DNA of 64,000 bases from JANWJE01 sp044326545 (lineage in GTDB: Bacteria > Chlamydiota > Chlamydiia > Chlamydiales > Parachlamydiaceae): assembly GCA_044326545.1 (NCBI GenBank), contig JBIRBM010000001.1, positions 62,001-126,000 of the forward strand, in the 5' to 3' direction. Positions 1-7,987 of this stretch are shown in pieces; the first letter of the stretch is position 1, and every line of letters starts with the position of its first letter. Position numbers and translations under genes: made by a program. A model generated the notes under the pieces. That model searched no databases. It was given only the letters and a program-made list of their open reading frames with translations, and had not been told where the DNA came from.

Positions 1-782
1 CCAATGAAGGGGATGAAATCGAAGTCCAATTTGCTGCTACCCCAGAGATTCAATTAATCCCAGAATCGATCCCTTTTTCCATTTTGTATGAAGATGATCA
101 TTTATTGGCTATCAATAAGCCAGCCGGGCTCGTTGTTCATCCGGCGCCGGGAAATTGGTCGGGGACATTTGTGAATGGGTTACTTCATTATTGCGCCCAA
201 TTGAGCGTTCAAGAAGGCTCTCTTCGGCCAGGGATTGTTCATCGCCTTGATAAAGAGACTTCAGGTGTTCTTGTCGCTGCCAAAACACTTGAGATGCAGC
301 AAAAACTGACTTTGCTTTTTGCTTCTAGAGAGGTTTATAAAGAATATTGGGCGATCTGTATTGGAAAGCCTCCAGACGGGGAAATTTCTGCTCCAATTGG
401 GCGGCATCCTATTCATCGCAAGCAAATGGCTGTTGTTCCGGGAGGGAAGCAAGCCATTAGCTTTGTTAAAACCGTTGCATGGAATGATAAATTAAGTTTT
501 ATCAACGTTGTGATTGCAACAGGAAGGACGCATCAAATTCGCGTTCATCTCAAATATAAGGGAACTCCTGTCCTAGGCGATCCGATTTACGGAAATTCCT
601 CTTTGAATGAGTATTATGGCGTGCAGCGCCAAATGCTTCATGCTGCTAAAATGACGTTTTGCCATCCTTTAACAGGTCAAGAATTAGAGTTGACGGCTCC
701 GCCTCCTGGCGACATGCTTCGGTATATGGGTAAAGTACTCCCAAGCCCTTTAAGAGCTTGTTCAAAATCTTTGGTCCGATGA
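1..782 (+). CDS. rluD: Large-subunit pseudouridine synthase, RluD/RluC family (5' end outside window)
   Basis: Converts uridines of 23S rRNA to pseudouridine. The reading frame is open from base 3, so the start and most of the N-terminal S4 RNA-binding domain lie upstream; the end of S4 (NEGDEIEVQF) is visible. The catalytic motif HRLDKETSG, with its nucleophilic Asp, is encoded near base 240, and GRTHQIRVHL near base 523 is the second family signature. A TTG at 84 could be mistaken for a start, but homology continues upstream of it. The last dozen or so codons (from about 735) match the R2 intergenic repeat found elsewhere in this window, so the natural C-terminus seems to have been replaced by repeat sequence. 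The core domain is complete and the gene is probably functional. Followed by a dtd remnant and khpA. Confidence 0.93.
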   Translation, partial: NEGDEIEVQFAATPEIQLIPESIPFSILYEDDHLLAINKPAGLVVHPAPGNWSGTFVNGLLHYCAQLSVQEGSLRPGIVHRLDKETSGVLVAAKTLEMQQKLTLLFASREVYKEYWAICIGKPPDGEISAPIGRHPIHRKQMAVVPGGKQAISFVKTVAWNDKLSFINVVIATGRTHQIRVHLKYKGTPVLGDPIYGNSSLNEYYGVQRQMLHAAKMTFCHPLTGQELELTAPPPGDMLRYMGKVLPSPLRACSKSLVR

Positions 783-790
783 TTTGTTTG
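738..790. repeat. R2 repeat copy overlapping the rluD stop codon
   Basis: The segment reading gagcttgttcaaaatctttg followed by gtccgatgattt matches other R2 copies at about 6391, 20790, 25918, 31056 and 51797. Those copies share a core of the form gttcaaaatctttgatccga. It contributes the final codons of rluD and its stop codon. Confidence 0.6.
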
Positions 791-794
791 GTAA

Positions 795-968
795 AACCCG
801 TTTTATGACCAGTTTATGAAGGAGCTTAATAAAGAAATTCAAAATATCAAAATTGGGCTTTTTGGACCCAATATGCAAGTGTCTCTAACGAATGACGGAC
901 CTGTCACTTTTGTTCTTGAGCGCGATTTTTCACTTCCTCGGAAACAAAATGTTGGATCTGTTTCGTGA
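795..968 (+). pseudogene. dtd: C-terminal remnant of D-aminoacyl-tRNA deacylase (dtd)
   Basis: The frame starting at 795 (stop codon just before it, stop TGA at 966-968) encodes about 57 residues. It includes FYDQFMKELNK and MQVSLTNDGPVTFVLE, the characteristic end of Dtd, which removes D-amino acids from tRNA. The N-terminal two thirds, including the active-site SQFT region, are absent, and rluD ends only 13 bases upstream. This is therefore a truncated gene, not a short functional one, although an ATG at 816 could still start a 50-residue peptide. The deletion edge coincides with an R2 repeat at the end of rluD, which suggests a repeat-associated deletion (inference). Confidence 0.75.
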
Positions 969-1087
969 TAACATCCTTTTCTAGAAATAATTTCATGTTT
1001 TTCTAGGAATTTAATCGAATAATTCGTTATTGTCTGGATCAGGAGAGAGTTTCTCTGCAAGAGCTCTTCATAGAGTACTCTCTAAAT

Positions 1088-1252
1088 GACTTACCTTACC
1101 CACCAAGAGTGCTAGTTGGGTTGAGAAAGTCTTTTGCGTTGCAAGGCTGCAAAAGGGGCAATATCTCTCTGGATTCAGCCCTTTTGCAACGTTGCAACTG
1201 CGATAAGCTTTCGCTTCAGCCTAAATAGCACTCTTGGTGCGTAAGGTGAGTC
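1088..1252. repeat. R1 inverted-repeat element between dtd remnant and khpA
   Basis: The outer arms are gacttaccttac/ccaccaagagtgct on the left and agcactcttggtgc/gtaaggtgagtc on the right, inverted and nearly identical. A second inner inverted repeat (ttgcaaggctgcaaaaggg against cccttttgcaacgttgcaa) surrounds a loop containing caatatctc. The total is about 165 bp with no coding capacity. It resembles a MITE-like or BIME-like structure; copies with the same ends recur across the window. Confidence 0.8.
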
Positions 1253-1303
1253 AATTACCCGACGTCGAAGAATCAAACGTGTCAATTTGCAAAGGATCGA
1301 TTT

Positions 1304-1552
1304 ATGAAAGAATTTGTAGCTTACATCGTCAAGAATTTGGTTGATCACCCAGATAAGGTGAAAATCAATGAGATTGGCGGAACACAAACACTTATTATTG
1401 AACTCTCAGTGGAAAAATCAGATATTGGCAAAATCATCGGCAAGAAAGGAAAAACAATCAACGCAATTCGTACATTGCTCATGTCTGTCGCAAGCCGAAA
1501 TGGAATTCGGGTCAATCTCGAAATTCTGGAAGAAAATTCGAAACCGGAATAA
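1304..1552 (+). CDS. khpA: KH-domain RNA-binding protein KhpA
   Basis: An 82-residue single KH-domain protein of the KhpA (YlqC) family, which binds RNA and in other bacteria partners with KhpB/Jag in post-transcriptional control. The GxxG loop is visible as IIGKKGKTI, preceded by a VEKSDIGK segment and followed by the alpha helix NAIRTLLMSVASR. The length is typical of the family. The ATG start is preceded by an AAAGGA-like Shine-Dalgarno at about 1290. The gene sits between rluD and kdsA as in the corresponding Chlamydia region. It is flanked on both sides by inverted-repeat elements; the downstream one (1581-1712) may serve as its terminator. Confidence 0.88.
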   Translation: MKEFVAYIVKNLVDHPDKVKINEIGGTQTLIIELSVEKSDIGKIIGKKGKTINAIRTLLMSVASRNGIRVNLEILEENSKPE

Positions 1553-1580
1553 AAATACTCTTTGACCAGTCAAATTTTTT

Positions 1581-1712
1581 CAGAAGCGCTATTTAGCCTA
1601 AACGAAAGGATCGGGGTTGACAGGTTGCAAAAAGGACAATATCTCTGTTGGATATTGCTCCTTTGCAACCTGTCAACCCCGATCCTTTCGTTTAGGCTAA
1701 ATAGCGCTTCTG
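1581..1712. repeat. Long near-perfect hairpin (R1-related) between convergent genes
   Basis: A left arm starting cagaagcgctatttagcct and a right arm ending ggctaaatagcgcttctg pair over roughly 60 bp with hardly a mismatch, around a short central loop in the ctctgttgg region. The sequence after the right arm (tggcgcttaaggtgag) resembles the R1 terminus. It sits between khpA (+) and the DHH gene (-), so it could act as a bidirectional transcription barrier. Confidence 0.8.
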
Positions 1713-1729
1713 GCGCTTAAGGTGAGCAA

Positions 1730-4363
1730 TTAAGTCAATCTTGGCAAAAATGGGGTAATCATTGATTTGCGTGAATTTAAAGCTCCCGCTTTAAAGCGGA
1801 GGACAGCAATCGGACGATTGTGATTAGCCATGGAATGTTTTCTTGGGATTTGGGGAAAATGGATGTCAAAAAGACATTTGAATTCTTCAGGAGGATTGTC
1901 AATAAACTCTAAAGAGAGGCTCTCTTCGAAAGTTTTGACGGAATATTGAAACCCTGCTAAAAAACTGTTGAGGTGGCGGTACCCCGCCTGAGTTCCAGGA
2001 GTCCAAAGCCAAAGTTCGTCCTGATGCGTGTAAGGTCCGATTTGATTGTTATGCACTTCTTCTGCACTTGCAATCGTACTGATCATATGCAGGTATAAGT
2101 CGATCTCCGGCTTTTCTTCAAAAACACTTTGAGATTGATTCAACCAAATTTGACGGATTTCTCCAATATTTTTGAGTAATAAAGGGAAGTTTGATGCAAA
2201 GAGTTTTGTTTGTCCTACTCGGGCGCATCCATTTTGCTCTTTGGTATCTAGGAAAATATTTGAGGGGAGTTTTTCAACGCATAATATTAAATTGGATTCA
2301 ACCTCAGATTCTCTCAAGCGATAAATTTGCTTATAGAGAGAATACATATCCACTTGTTGTAAAATACGTTGAGTTGCTTCCTTGACGAATTTTTCTCCTC
2401 TTGGGATGTCGTCAAGCATGATAATTTCGACCTCTTCTTTGATTGAAAGTGATTTTAGACGGTTGAGCAGCTGTGCGACACAATCAATGTCTCGGCTAGA
2501 TGCTTTAGTCAGGAGGTCTGTGTCGTCTAAAATCGCTTGAAGAAAGGTGACATACTCGAAAAATTCTCTGCTTGGATGGACAAAATAAGGGTGTTTTCGC
2601 TGAACCACCATCCGTCGTTGTAATAAACGGTGTAAAAGTCGTGTGTTGCTCGGGGTGATAGGACTTGAACAAAGGAGGAGAATTTGTTTTTCGATTTCTT
2701 CATTGTTCATTCCTCCTAAGCTGTATTGATCATTGATTTTAAACGCTTGTTCAGCCATTAAGACATTGCATGATTGCACATCGCCAATTAAAGCTGTTGG
2801 AACAGAGACGGTTTTTAAAGAGCTTTTGTGGTGATCGACTATGCTAATCACCTCAAGGCAAGAAGCCATTTTCACTTCATCTAAACTGGAAAAATCTCGA
2901 AATGAAACTGTTCCAAGGCCTTGCTCTCTTAAGTCTTCTGCTCTCACAACCCCTACGGGGAATAAAGATCCATCACTTTCATGAATGACAACAGTCAAGA
3001 AGTCATGATTTTGCATTTTCTGGCGCATTTCATTAACGTCGCTGCCAAGGGTGAGATAAGTATAGGGAAAGTTTAGCACTTCATATTTAATTTTTAGAAC
3101 AATATCTAAGCGCTCGACATAATTGCTCACTTCAAAAATGGCTTGGTCAAAGTGTTTGATCAACTCTTTGAGATAATTGAAAATACGTGGACGATCTTCT
3201 TTTAAACATCCTTTTTCATCAAATAAATCGGTTGATCCAAGGGTTTCTACTTGCTGTTGGAAATGTAATAAACCACAGATCGATGCTTGATTCAAGGTTT
3301 GATTGAGATCTGCGAAAGTTCCTTCAATTCCATTTGCAAGCTCTAGGACTTTGCAAAGAAAGTCATTCAGGCGCGTTTTCTGGATGTGACTGAAGTCTTG
3401 AGCTGGTTCGCAATCTTTAATTTTCACATCAAAAATTGATGCATTAAAGGCGGCTAAATTTTTGGCCGAAAGGGTGTTGTCCGCAAACAGAGAGATAATT
3501 CTGGAGTGTAAATTATTTTCAAACCAATGGAGGCAGCTTTTGAATAGGACGACAACTTGCCTAATCGATTCCATGTTGGAGCTGCGCCAATCTCCCAAGT
3601 AATGACCTTGCTGATTGACAAGAATGATTGCTTTGTCGTTGCGTTCATGTTCAATCGAACTGACAATGACCTGACCCAATTCTTTAGTGAAAAATTTTTG
3701 AGTCAGCAGATCCATTGCCGTGAGGTTGATGGAAGAAGCGGTGCGAGCTGTATAAGTAAAAATTTCAGTTCCAACCAATTTTTTAAAGAAAGAGGTCACC
3801 GGTGAATCGGGGGGGCCATCGGGCAAGCACCATAAATGAAGTCCTGATCCAACGCGTGCCCCAAATGCATCCATCCATCCCCAAAATGAGGCGATCATTG
3901 TGTCTACATCCGGAGATAAGTGAGCCGTCACAAAATGGCTTCCAAAATAGGTTTTTCCCATTCCTATCGGAAAAAATAGTTGATACTCTTCACGAGGTAA
4001 GTGTTTTCCAATGATTTTCGCTCGTATCGTATGATTGTCTTGATCTGAAAGTTCGGAAAAATGATTAAGCCAAAATTCAAATGAAGGAAGATCTAGGATC
4101 TCTTTCAACAATTTCTCTTGATTAATGCGATGGAAGAAATCAAGAATTGCGCTGAGTAAGAAAGCTTGAGGAGGGGCATTGAGGATGAGTTGGGTCAGGA
4201 TTTGATTGATGTGTTTAAAACGTTTACGTAATGCTAAATGACAAAATGCCGGGTCGCGAAGTCCTGCAATGATATTTTCTATATTTTCAAAGGTCGAGTG
4301 CGGAGGGGTATAGTCGCTGAGCAAACGTGTCTGATTCTGTAAAAGATGAAGGGATTGCAGCAT
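1730..4363 (-). CDS. Large DHH-superfamily (PPase II/RecJ-like) putative phosphoesterase
   Basis: An 877-residue protein of unknown specific function. Residues about 145-160 (AHLSPDVDTMIAS) resemble DHH motif I of family II inorganic pyrophosphatases (H-x-x-P-D-x-D). Residues 508-512 (IVDHHK) match the DHH motif, with a downstream P-x-A-L-I-G-D-V-Q-S stretch like the usual motif IV. The roughly 350 residues between them are a large insertion, ending in a segment (FLTVVIHESDGSLFPVGVV) that looks like half a CBS domain. No signal peptide or membrane segment is evident. It is transcribed opposite to khpA and kdsA. It could be a metal-dependent pyrophosphatase or a nucleotide phosphodiesterase. 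The DHH assignment is fairly likely; the substrate is unknown. Confidence 0.6.
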   Translation of the reverse strand: MLQSLHLLQNQTRLLSDYTPPHSTFENIENIIAGLRDPAFCHLALRKRFKHINQILTQLILNAPPQAFLLSAILDFFHRINQEKLLKEILDLPSFEFWLNHFSELSDQDNHTIRAKIIGKHLPREEYQLFFPIGMGKTYFGSHFVTAHLSPDVDTMIASFWGWMDAFGARVGSGLHLWCLPDGPPDSPVTSFFKKLVGTEIFTYTARTASSINLTAMDLLTQKFFTKELGQVIVSSIEHERNDKAIILVNQQGHYLGDWRSSNMESIRQVVVLFKSCLHWFENNLHSRIISLFADNTLSAKNLAAFNASIFDVKIKDCEPAQDFSHIQKTRLNDFLCKVLELANGIEGTFADLNQTLNQASICGLLHFQQQVETLGSTDLFDEKGCLKEDRPRIFNYLKELIKHFDQAIFEVSNYVERLDIVLKIKYEVLNFPYTYLTLGSDVNEMRQKMQNHDFLTVVIHESDGSLFPVGVVRAEDLREQGLGTVSFRDFSSLDEVKMASCLEVISIVDHHKSSLKTVSVPTALIGDVQSCNVLMAEQAFKINDQYSLGGMNNEEIEKQILLLCSSPITPSNTRLLHRLLQRRMVVQRKHPYFVHPSREFFEYVTFLQAILDDTDLLTKASSRDIDCVAQLLNRLKSLSIKEEVEIIMLDDIPRGEKFVKEATQRILQQVDMYSLYKQIYRLRESEVESNLILCVEKLPSNIFLDTKEQNGCARVGQTKLFASNFPLLLKNIGEIRQIWLNQSQSVFEEKPEIDLYLHMISTIASAEEVHNNQIGPYTHQDELWLWTPGTQAGYRHLNSFLAGFQYSVKTFEESLSLEFIDNPPEEFKCLFDIHFPQIPRKHSMANHNRPIAVLRFKAGALNSRKSMITPFLPRLT

Positions 4364-4417
4364 AAGATCCGCCCGTTATTTTCTGTTCATGGAGTTAAGG
4401 CTTATTTTCATTTTTTT

Positions 4418-4520
4418 ACTCACCTTACCTACCGAGAGGGCAATTTGGGCTGAAGCGAAAGCTTTCAACCCCGAGGAGTTGACTCAAGCTTTAATCATGC
4501 TCCCGGTGCGTAAGGTGAGT
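4418..4520. repeat. R1 inverted-repeat element
   Basis: The ends actcaccttac and gtaaggtgagt are inverted, followed inward by ctaccgagagggc against gctcccggtgc. An inner arm pair gctgaagcgaaagctt / aagctttaatca is weaker. About 100 bp, non-coding; a small open frame running through it is not a gene. Confidence 0.75.
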
Positions 4521-4626
4521 TTTTTAGCCTTCAACGCATCCCAACGAATCAAAAGAGATGAAAACAGGCACTAAAAATTTATTGTTGGTATCAGCTTTTG
4601 TTTTGAGAGCGTATGGAAATGTGAAA

Positions 4627-4699
4627 CGGACTGAGTAGGATTCGAACCTACGACCACCCGCTTAGAAGGCGGGTGCTCTATCCACTGAGCTATCAGTCC
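4627..4699 (-). tRNA. tRNA-Arg, anticodon UCU
   Basis: Read on the minus strand it folds as a complete cloverleaf. The acceptor GGACTGA pairs with TCAGTCC, the D-arm is GCTCAGTGGATAGAGC, and the anticodon stem CCCGC/GCGGG carries the loop CTTCTAA (anticodon TCT). The T-arm is GTAGGTTCGAATCCTAC. The discriminator base is G and CCA is not encoded. It decodes AGA (and probably AGG) arginine codons. Confidence 0.95.
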
Positions 4700-4796
4700 T
4701 AAAAAACTAGGTCAACACGAAACGAATTGTATCTGCTAGAAAGTGGATCATGTTAACGATTTGAGCTCTTCTTTTCAAGATATTTTCTTAGAATCT

Positions 4797-4828
4797 GTTC
4801 AAAATTTTCGATCGAATGGTTTTGAACA
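4797..4828. repeat. R2-like palindrome
   Basis: gttcaaaattttcgatcg followed by aatggttttgaac is an imperfect palindrome of the R2 type, located just upstream of the inverted repeat at 4839-5004. It is non-coding. Confidence 0.5.
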
Positions 4829-4838
4829 ATTTTTTAGC

Positions 4839-5004
4839 TAGTGCTCTGTCAAGCTTAAAGTTGGGATTAGACTGCGTGAAACTCCCTGGGATGAGAAATC
4901 ACAAGTGGCATTGTATTTGATTAAAACTCTATCACTTGCGATCTCTCACCCGCGGGAGTTTTGACGCAACTTTAATCCCAAGATTTAAACTTGACAGAGC
5001 ACTA
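4839..5004. repeat. Long inverted repeat of about 165 bp
   Basis: The left arm tagtgctctgtcaagcttaa continues into agttgggatta; the right arm ends taatcccaagatttaaac then ttgacagagcacta, its inverted copy. Inner arms actgcgtgaaactccc / gggagttttgacgcaact continue the stem. Its centre (aaatcacaag ... cacttgcgat) resembles the outer arms of the nested repeat at about 17996-18216. No coding potential. Confidence 0.75.
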
Positions 5005-5005
5005 A

Positions 5006-5449
5006 TTAGCCGGCATCAGCTCTTCGATCTGATGACATGTTGAATAGAGCTGTTTCTTCTTTTTGGATATAACTGGCACGATTGATGAGATATCCCAAAG
5101 CCCCAACTCCTAGAAGAAAATAAAAAAATTGTCCAATTAAATTAAATTCTTTAAGTGCGACCAAGGTAATCATACTCACCAGAGTAGAAGTCACAATAAA
5201 TATTTTTTGGGAATCCAAGGGGGTGCTTTTTTGAGACTGTCTGTTTTTATCTCTAAAAAAGTAATCTGCCGTATGATAAAGTAATGTTTGTGCTAACGCG
5301 TGGAGGGCTAGAATTGTTGCCGCTAGAGAAGGGTTGACGTGGCATATTTTTCCGTAAACATACCCTTCGCATGCAGCGATACCGACATAGTAAGGGCATT
5401 TTTTTAAGATTGGAAGTGAAGGAGGGGTTACATTGTTCATTAAAATCAT
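5006..5449 (-). CDS. Small membrane protein of unknown function
   Basis: A 147-residue protein that I do not recognise as a named family. The N-terminal third holds a motif-like CPYYVGIAACEGYVYG with two cysteines, then a moderately hydrophobic helix (SLAATILALHALAQTLLYH). Two adjacent transmembrane helices follow at about residues 82-100 and 105-122 (FIVTSTLVSMITLVAL; FFYFLLGVGALGYLI). The C-terminus is short, charged and cytoplasmic-looking. It is probably an inner-membrane protein. It stands alone between repeats and diverges from folK. A plausible start (ATG at 5449) has no strong Shine-Dalgarno; the second ATG, three codons later, is an alternative. Confidence 0.6.
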   Translation of the reverse strand: MILMNNVTPPSLPILKKCPYYVGIAACEGYVYGKICHVNPSLAATILALHALAQTLLYHTADYFFRDKNRQSQKSTPLDSQKIFIVTSTLVSMITLVALKEFNLIGQFFYFLLGVGALGYLINRASYIQKEETALFNMSSDRRADAG

Positions 5450-5550
5450 CCGATCGAAGGTTTTAAACGGGCTCTAAGAAATTCAATCTCTTGCGATTTT
5501 AATTCATGAAATTGAATAAATCAACTTAAGAAATTTTTTGAATCAGTTTT

Positions 5551-5595
5551 AAGGCGTGTCATTAATTGATCATCCACCTTTATTCAAGCTTAAAG
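5551..5595. repeat. R4 half-element upstream of folK
   Basis: Starts ggcgtgtcattaattgatca and continues tccacctttattcaagct, matching the left arm of the complete inverted repeat at 19962-20074 (ggacgtgtcatgaattactc). Only one arm is present here, so this is probably a decayed copy. Confidence 0.55.
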
Positions 5596-5653
5596 TGCGA
5601 ATTTGAGTCTAAATAAATCCATATGTTTTCAATAAAGGTTGTGCATAGTGGGC

Positions 5654-6172
5654 ATGATAACAGTTTATTTAAGTCTTGGAGGAAACACAGGGCGGGTCTC
5701 CTTTCGGTTAAAGCAGGCGTTGAAAATGCTTTGCGATGAAGAGAGGATCTTAAAATTAAGATATTCTCATTTTTATACGACAGCTCCTCATGAGATGAGC
5801 ACTCCTCATTGGTTTACCAATGCTGTTTGCTCTTTTGAAACCCTTCTGAGCTTAGATGAGGTTTTTCTTATAACCCAATCTATTGAAATTCAGTTGGGGA
5901 AGATTGCAAAGCCAAAGAATGCCGATCGTCCCATCGACCTTGATATTTTATTTTATGGCGATCAAATATCTCATAAAAGCGATCTTGAAGTCCCTCATCC
6001 CCGTTGGAAAGAGCGTTTGTTCGTCTTGGTTCCATTAGCAGATTTAACTTCAGAGGTTTTATTGTTTGGATTAATGGGTCAGGAGCATTATGTCGTTCGC
6101 GATTTAATTGCTTCTTTGTTGATTCAATCAACTCAAGAGATTTACTTGCTAGAGAAAAATCCTGATCTTTAG
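5654..6172 (+). CDS. folK: HPPK, 6-hydroxymethyl-7,8-dihydropterin pyrophosphokinase
   Basis: Transfers pyrophosphate from ATP to 6-hydroxymethyl-dihydropterin in folate synthesis. The N-terminal YLSLGGNTG and the middle YTTAPHEMSTPHWFTNAV are HPPK signatures. NADRPIDLDILFYGD carries the D-x-D magnesium ligands, and PHPRWKERLFVLVPLADL is the C-terminal signature. The family normally begins M-x-x-V-Y-L-S-L-G-x-N, which favours ATG 5654; a GTG at 5648 has better spacing to AAAGG at 5634-5638. The C-terminal 25 residues after the core are slightly longer than usual. It is not clustered with folP or folB here; a PabA/TrpG-like amidotransferase 4 kb downstream could belong to the same pathway. Confidence 0.9.
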   Translation: MITVYLSLGGNTGRVSFRLKQALKMLCDEERILKLRYSHFYTTAPHEMSTPHWFTNAVCSFETLLSLDEVFLITQSIEIQLGKIAKPKNADRPIDLDILFYGDQISHKSDLEVPHPRWKERLFVLVPLADLTSEVLLFGLMGQEHYVVRDLIASLLIQSTQEIYLLEKNPDL

Positions 6173-6176
6173 TAGG

Positions 6177-6346
6177 ATATATACGCATTCTAGTTGAATC
6201 GTTGAAGTTGGGCAAAGCGATAGCTCCCGCGGTTAAGAGAGCGTAAGTGGGTTAATATTCCATCATATTGACCCGCTTAGGATCTCTTAACCCCTGTGCT
6301 TTGGCGCAGCCCAAACTTCCACGATTCAACTGGAATGCGTATATAC
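6177..6346. repeat. R3-type inverted repeat downstream of folK
   Basis: Left arm tatatacgcattctagttga / atcgttgaagttgggc; right arm gcccaaacttccacgatt / caactggaatgcgtatata, inverted with few mismatches. A third partial arm copy (ctcattccagttgaatcgtg) follows at about 6346-6380. Inner arms ggttaagagagcg / ggatctcttaacc extend the fold. It could terminate folK transcription; no gene is seen in 6173-6509. Confidence 0.75.
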
Positions 6347-6390
6347 TCATTCCAGTTGAATCGTGGAAGTTTGAATGAGTTTAGACTCGT

Positions 6391-6432
6391 TTTAGGACTT
6401 GTTTAAAATCTTTGAACGGATGATGTGTCTGT
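6391..6432. repeat. R2 repeat copy upstream of kdsA
   Basis: taggacttgtttaaaatctt followed by tgaacggatgatgtgtctg matches the R2 core and is closely similar to the copy at the end of rluD. Confidence 0.55.
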
Positions 6433-6509
6433 GATAGCAGCAAAGCATCCTGATTTTTGCTTTTCAATAATCTCATTCATTAGGCGTTATAAATCAAGAG
6501 GCTACTATC

Positions 6510-7346
6510 ATGCGTCGTGTTCCCATTAAAGATTTTTTTGTTGGTTCGAAAGAACCCCTTGTGGTGATGTCTGGTCCCTGTGTGATTGAAAGTGAAGATC
6601 ACTGTCTTAGAGCTGCTGAAACGTTGAAAAAAATGTTCTTGAAACATCAAGTTCGACTTGTGTTCAAATCAAGTTATGACAAAGCAAACCGCTCTTCTTA
6701 TCACTCTTTTAGAGGACCTGGTTTGCATGAAGGACTGCGTATTTTGCAGCGTGTAAAAAATGAGTTTGACCTCCCTATTGTCACCGATGTCCATTCCGCC
6801 GAGGAAGCTAAGGTTGTTGGCGAGGTGTCTGATGTGATACAAATTCCTGCTTTTTTATGCAGACAAACAGATCTTATTGTTGCTGCAGCACAGACAGGAG
6901 CTGTTGTCAGTGTAAAGAAAGGGCAGTTTTTGGCCCCATCCGATATGGAGAATGTGGTCAATAAAATCGTTGCAGCTCACAACCATAAAATCATCCTGGT
7001 TGAAAGAGGATCAACGTTTGGGTATCACAATCTTGTCTGTGATATGCGCGCTTTGCCCATCATGCAACGCTACAATTATCCCGTCTGTTTTGATGCAACG
7101 CATGCCGTGCAAAGGCCCGGGGGATTAGGAGATCAATCTGGCGGCGACAGGGAATTTATTCCCATGTTGGCTAAAGCAGCTTTAGCAGCCGGGGCTAATT
7201 GCCTTTTTATTGAGGCGCATCCTAATCCGCAGAGCGCGATGAGTGATGCGGCTTCTGTCATGGATTTTAAAGATTTAGATCGTCTTTTGCCTCAATTCAA
7301 ACAACTGTATGATTTAATTCAACAACAATCCAATCTCATCAATTAA
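6510..7346 (+). CDS. kdsA: 3-deoxy-D-manno-octulosonate 8-phosphate synthase
   Basis: Condenses phosphoenolpyruvate with arabinose 5-phosphate to make KDO 8-phosphate for LPS. The 278 residues are full length. Signatures are GPCVIESEDHC (the Cys is the metal-ligand position of the metal-dependent class), FKSSYDKANRSS, PVCFDATHAVQRPGG and FIEAHPNPQSAMSDA. ATG start with AGAGG at about 6498-6502. The gene begins a tight cluster: the next gene starts 5 bases after the stop, and lptC-like, lptA-like and lptB-like genes follow. Synthesis of the KDO core sugar is thus linked with LPS transport, as in the CT655-CT653 region of Chlamydia (from memory). Confidence 0.96.
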   Translation: MRRVPIKDFFVGSKEPLVVMSGPCVIESEDHCLRAAETLKKMFLKHQVRLVFKSSYDKANRSSYHSFRGPGLHEGLRILQRVKNEFDLPIVTDVHSAEEAKVVGEVSDVIQIPAFLCRQTDLIVAAAQTGAVVSVKKGQFLAPSDMENVVNKIVAAHNHKIILVERGSTFGYHNLVCDMRALPIMQRYNYPVCFDATHAVQRPGGLGDQSGGDREFIPMLAKAALAAGANCLFIEAHPNPQSAMSDAASVMDFKDLDRLLPQFKQLYDLIQQQSNLIN

Positions 7347-7351
7347 AGGTC

Positions 7352-7987
7352 ATGTTTAAAAAGCAGCTGACGATTTTCATCTTGACTTGGTTGACCCTTC
7401 TGTTGAGTTGTATGACTTTCTTATACTATGACTGGGCCAATGCTGAGGTTGCCTATCGATCCCTGATGAAGGATAACAGTCAGATGAAAAAAGAGCGCAG
7501 TGAAGATCAAGAAGCCTCTTCTCAGCAAACGCGTCGGCAGGTAAGTAAACAAGTGATCTATACTAAAGGAAAAGATCGCTTGAAAATTTATTTGACAGGT
7601 GATGAATCTGAGCTTATTTACTTAAAAAAAGAGAGGGAACTGGTTGAGCGACTCAAAGGAGTGAATTGTATTATCCAAGATGAATTGATTCCTTTAGTGA
7701 TTGGTGATAGAGAAGAGACCGTTTCAAAAGAAACGGCAAAGCAAATGATCCGTCAGCTCAAAGCTCAAGAAGCTCTCTATTCGTATCAAAAAGGGAAGCT
7801 TGAAGCAAAAGAAATGGAAATCGCCCACTATCTTTTACCCGGTTTTGAATGTCCTCGCTCTTTGGAAGGCCTTCACCCCCTCTTTCAAGGGAAAGCTTAT
7901 CGCTCGCAGCTCTCTTTATTTAAAGAGCCGAGTATGCAAGCACAAGGTTTTCAAGCGATTTTTCATGATTGGGAGAATAGCTGGTGA
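7352..7987 (+). CDS. LptC-like single-pass membrane protein
   Basis: A 211-residue protein with one N-terminal transmembrane helix (residues about 5-27, LTIFILTWLTLLLSCMTFLY) and a hydrophilic, mostly periplasmic remainder. Its place between kdsA and an LptA-like gene, four bases overlapping the latter, and its topology fit LptC. LptC receives LPS from the LptBFG transporter and passes it to LptA. Sequence similarity to LptC is not obvious by eye, so the role is inferred from topology and context. The middle has strongly charged stretches (KERSEDQEASSQQTRR) and no enzymatic motif. Confidence 0.6.
   Translation: MFKKQLTIFILTWLTLLLSCMTFLYYDWANAEVAYRSLMKDNSQMKKERSEDQEASSQQTRRQVSKQVIYTKGKDRLKIYLTGDESELIYLKKERELVERLKGVNCIIQDELIPLVIGDREETVSKETAKQMIRQLKAQEALYSYQKGKLEAKEMEIAHYLLPGFECPRSLEGLHPLFQGKAYRSQLSLFKEPSMQAQGFQAIFHDWENSW

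Noticed and set aside
1088..1252. Insertion sequence
   Set aside because: No transposase is encoded in or near any of the inverted-repeat elements of this window.
4389..4574. Open frame across the R1 repeat after the DHH gene
   Set aside because: It lies entirely in inverted-repeat DNA, has no Shine-Dalgarno and does not resemble a protein.
4839..5004. Possible CRISPR or riboswitch
   Set aside because: The pattern is a single inverted repeat, with no direct-repeat/spacer array and no conserved riboswitch core.
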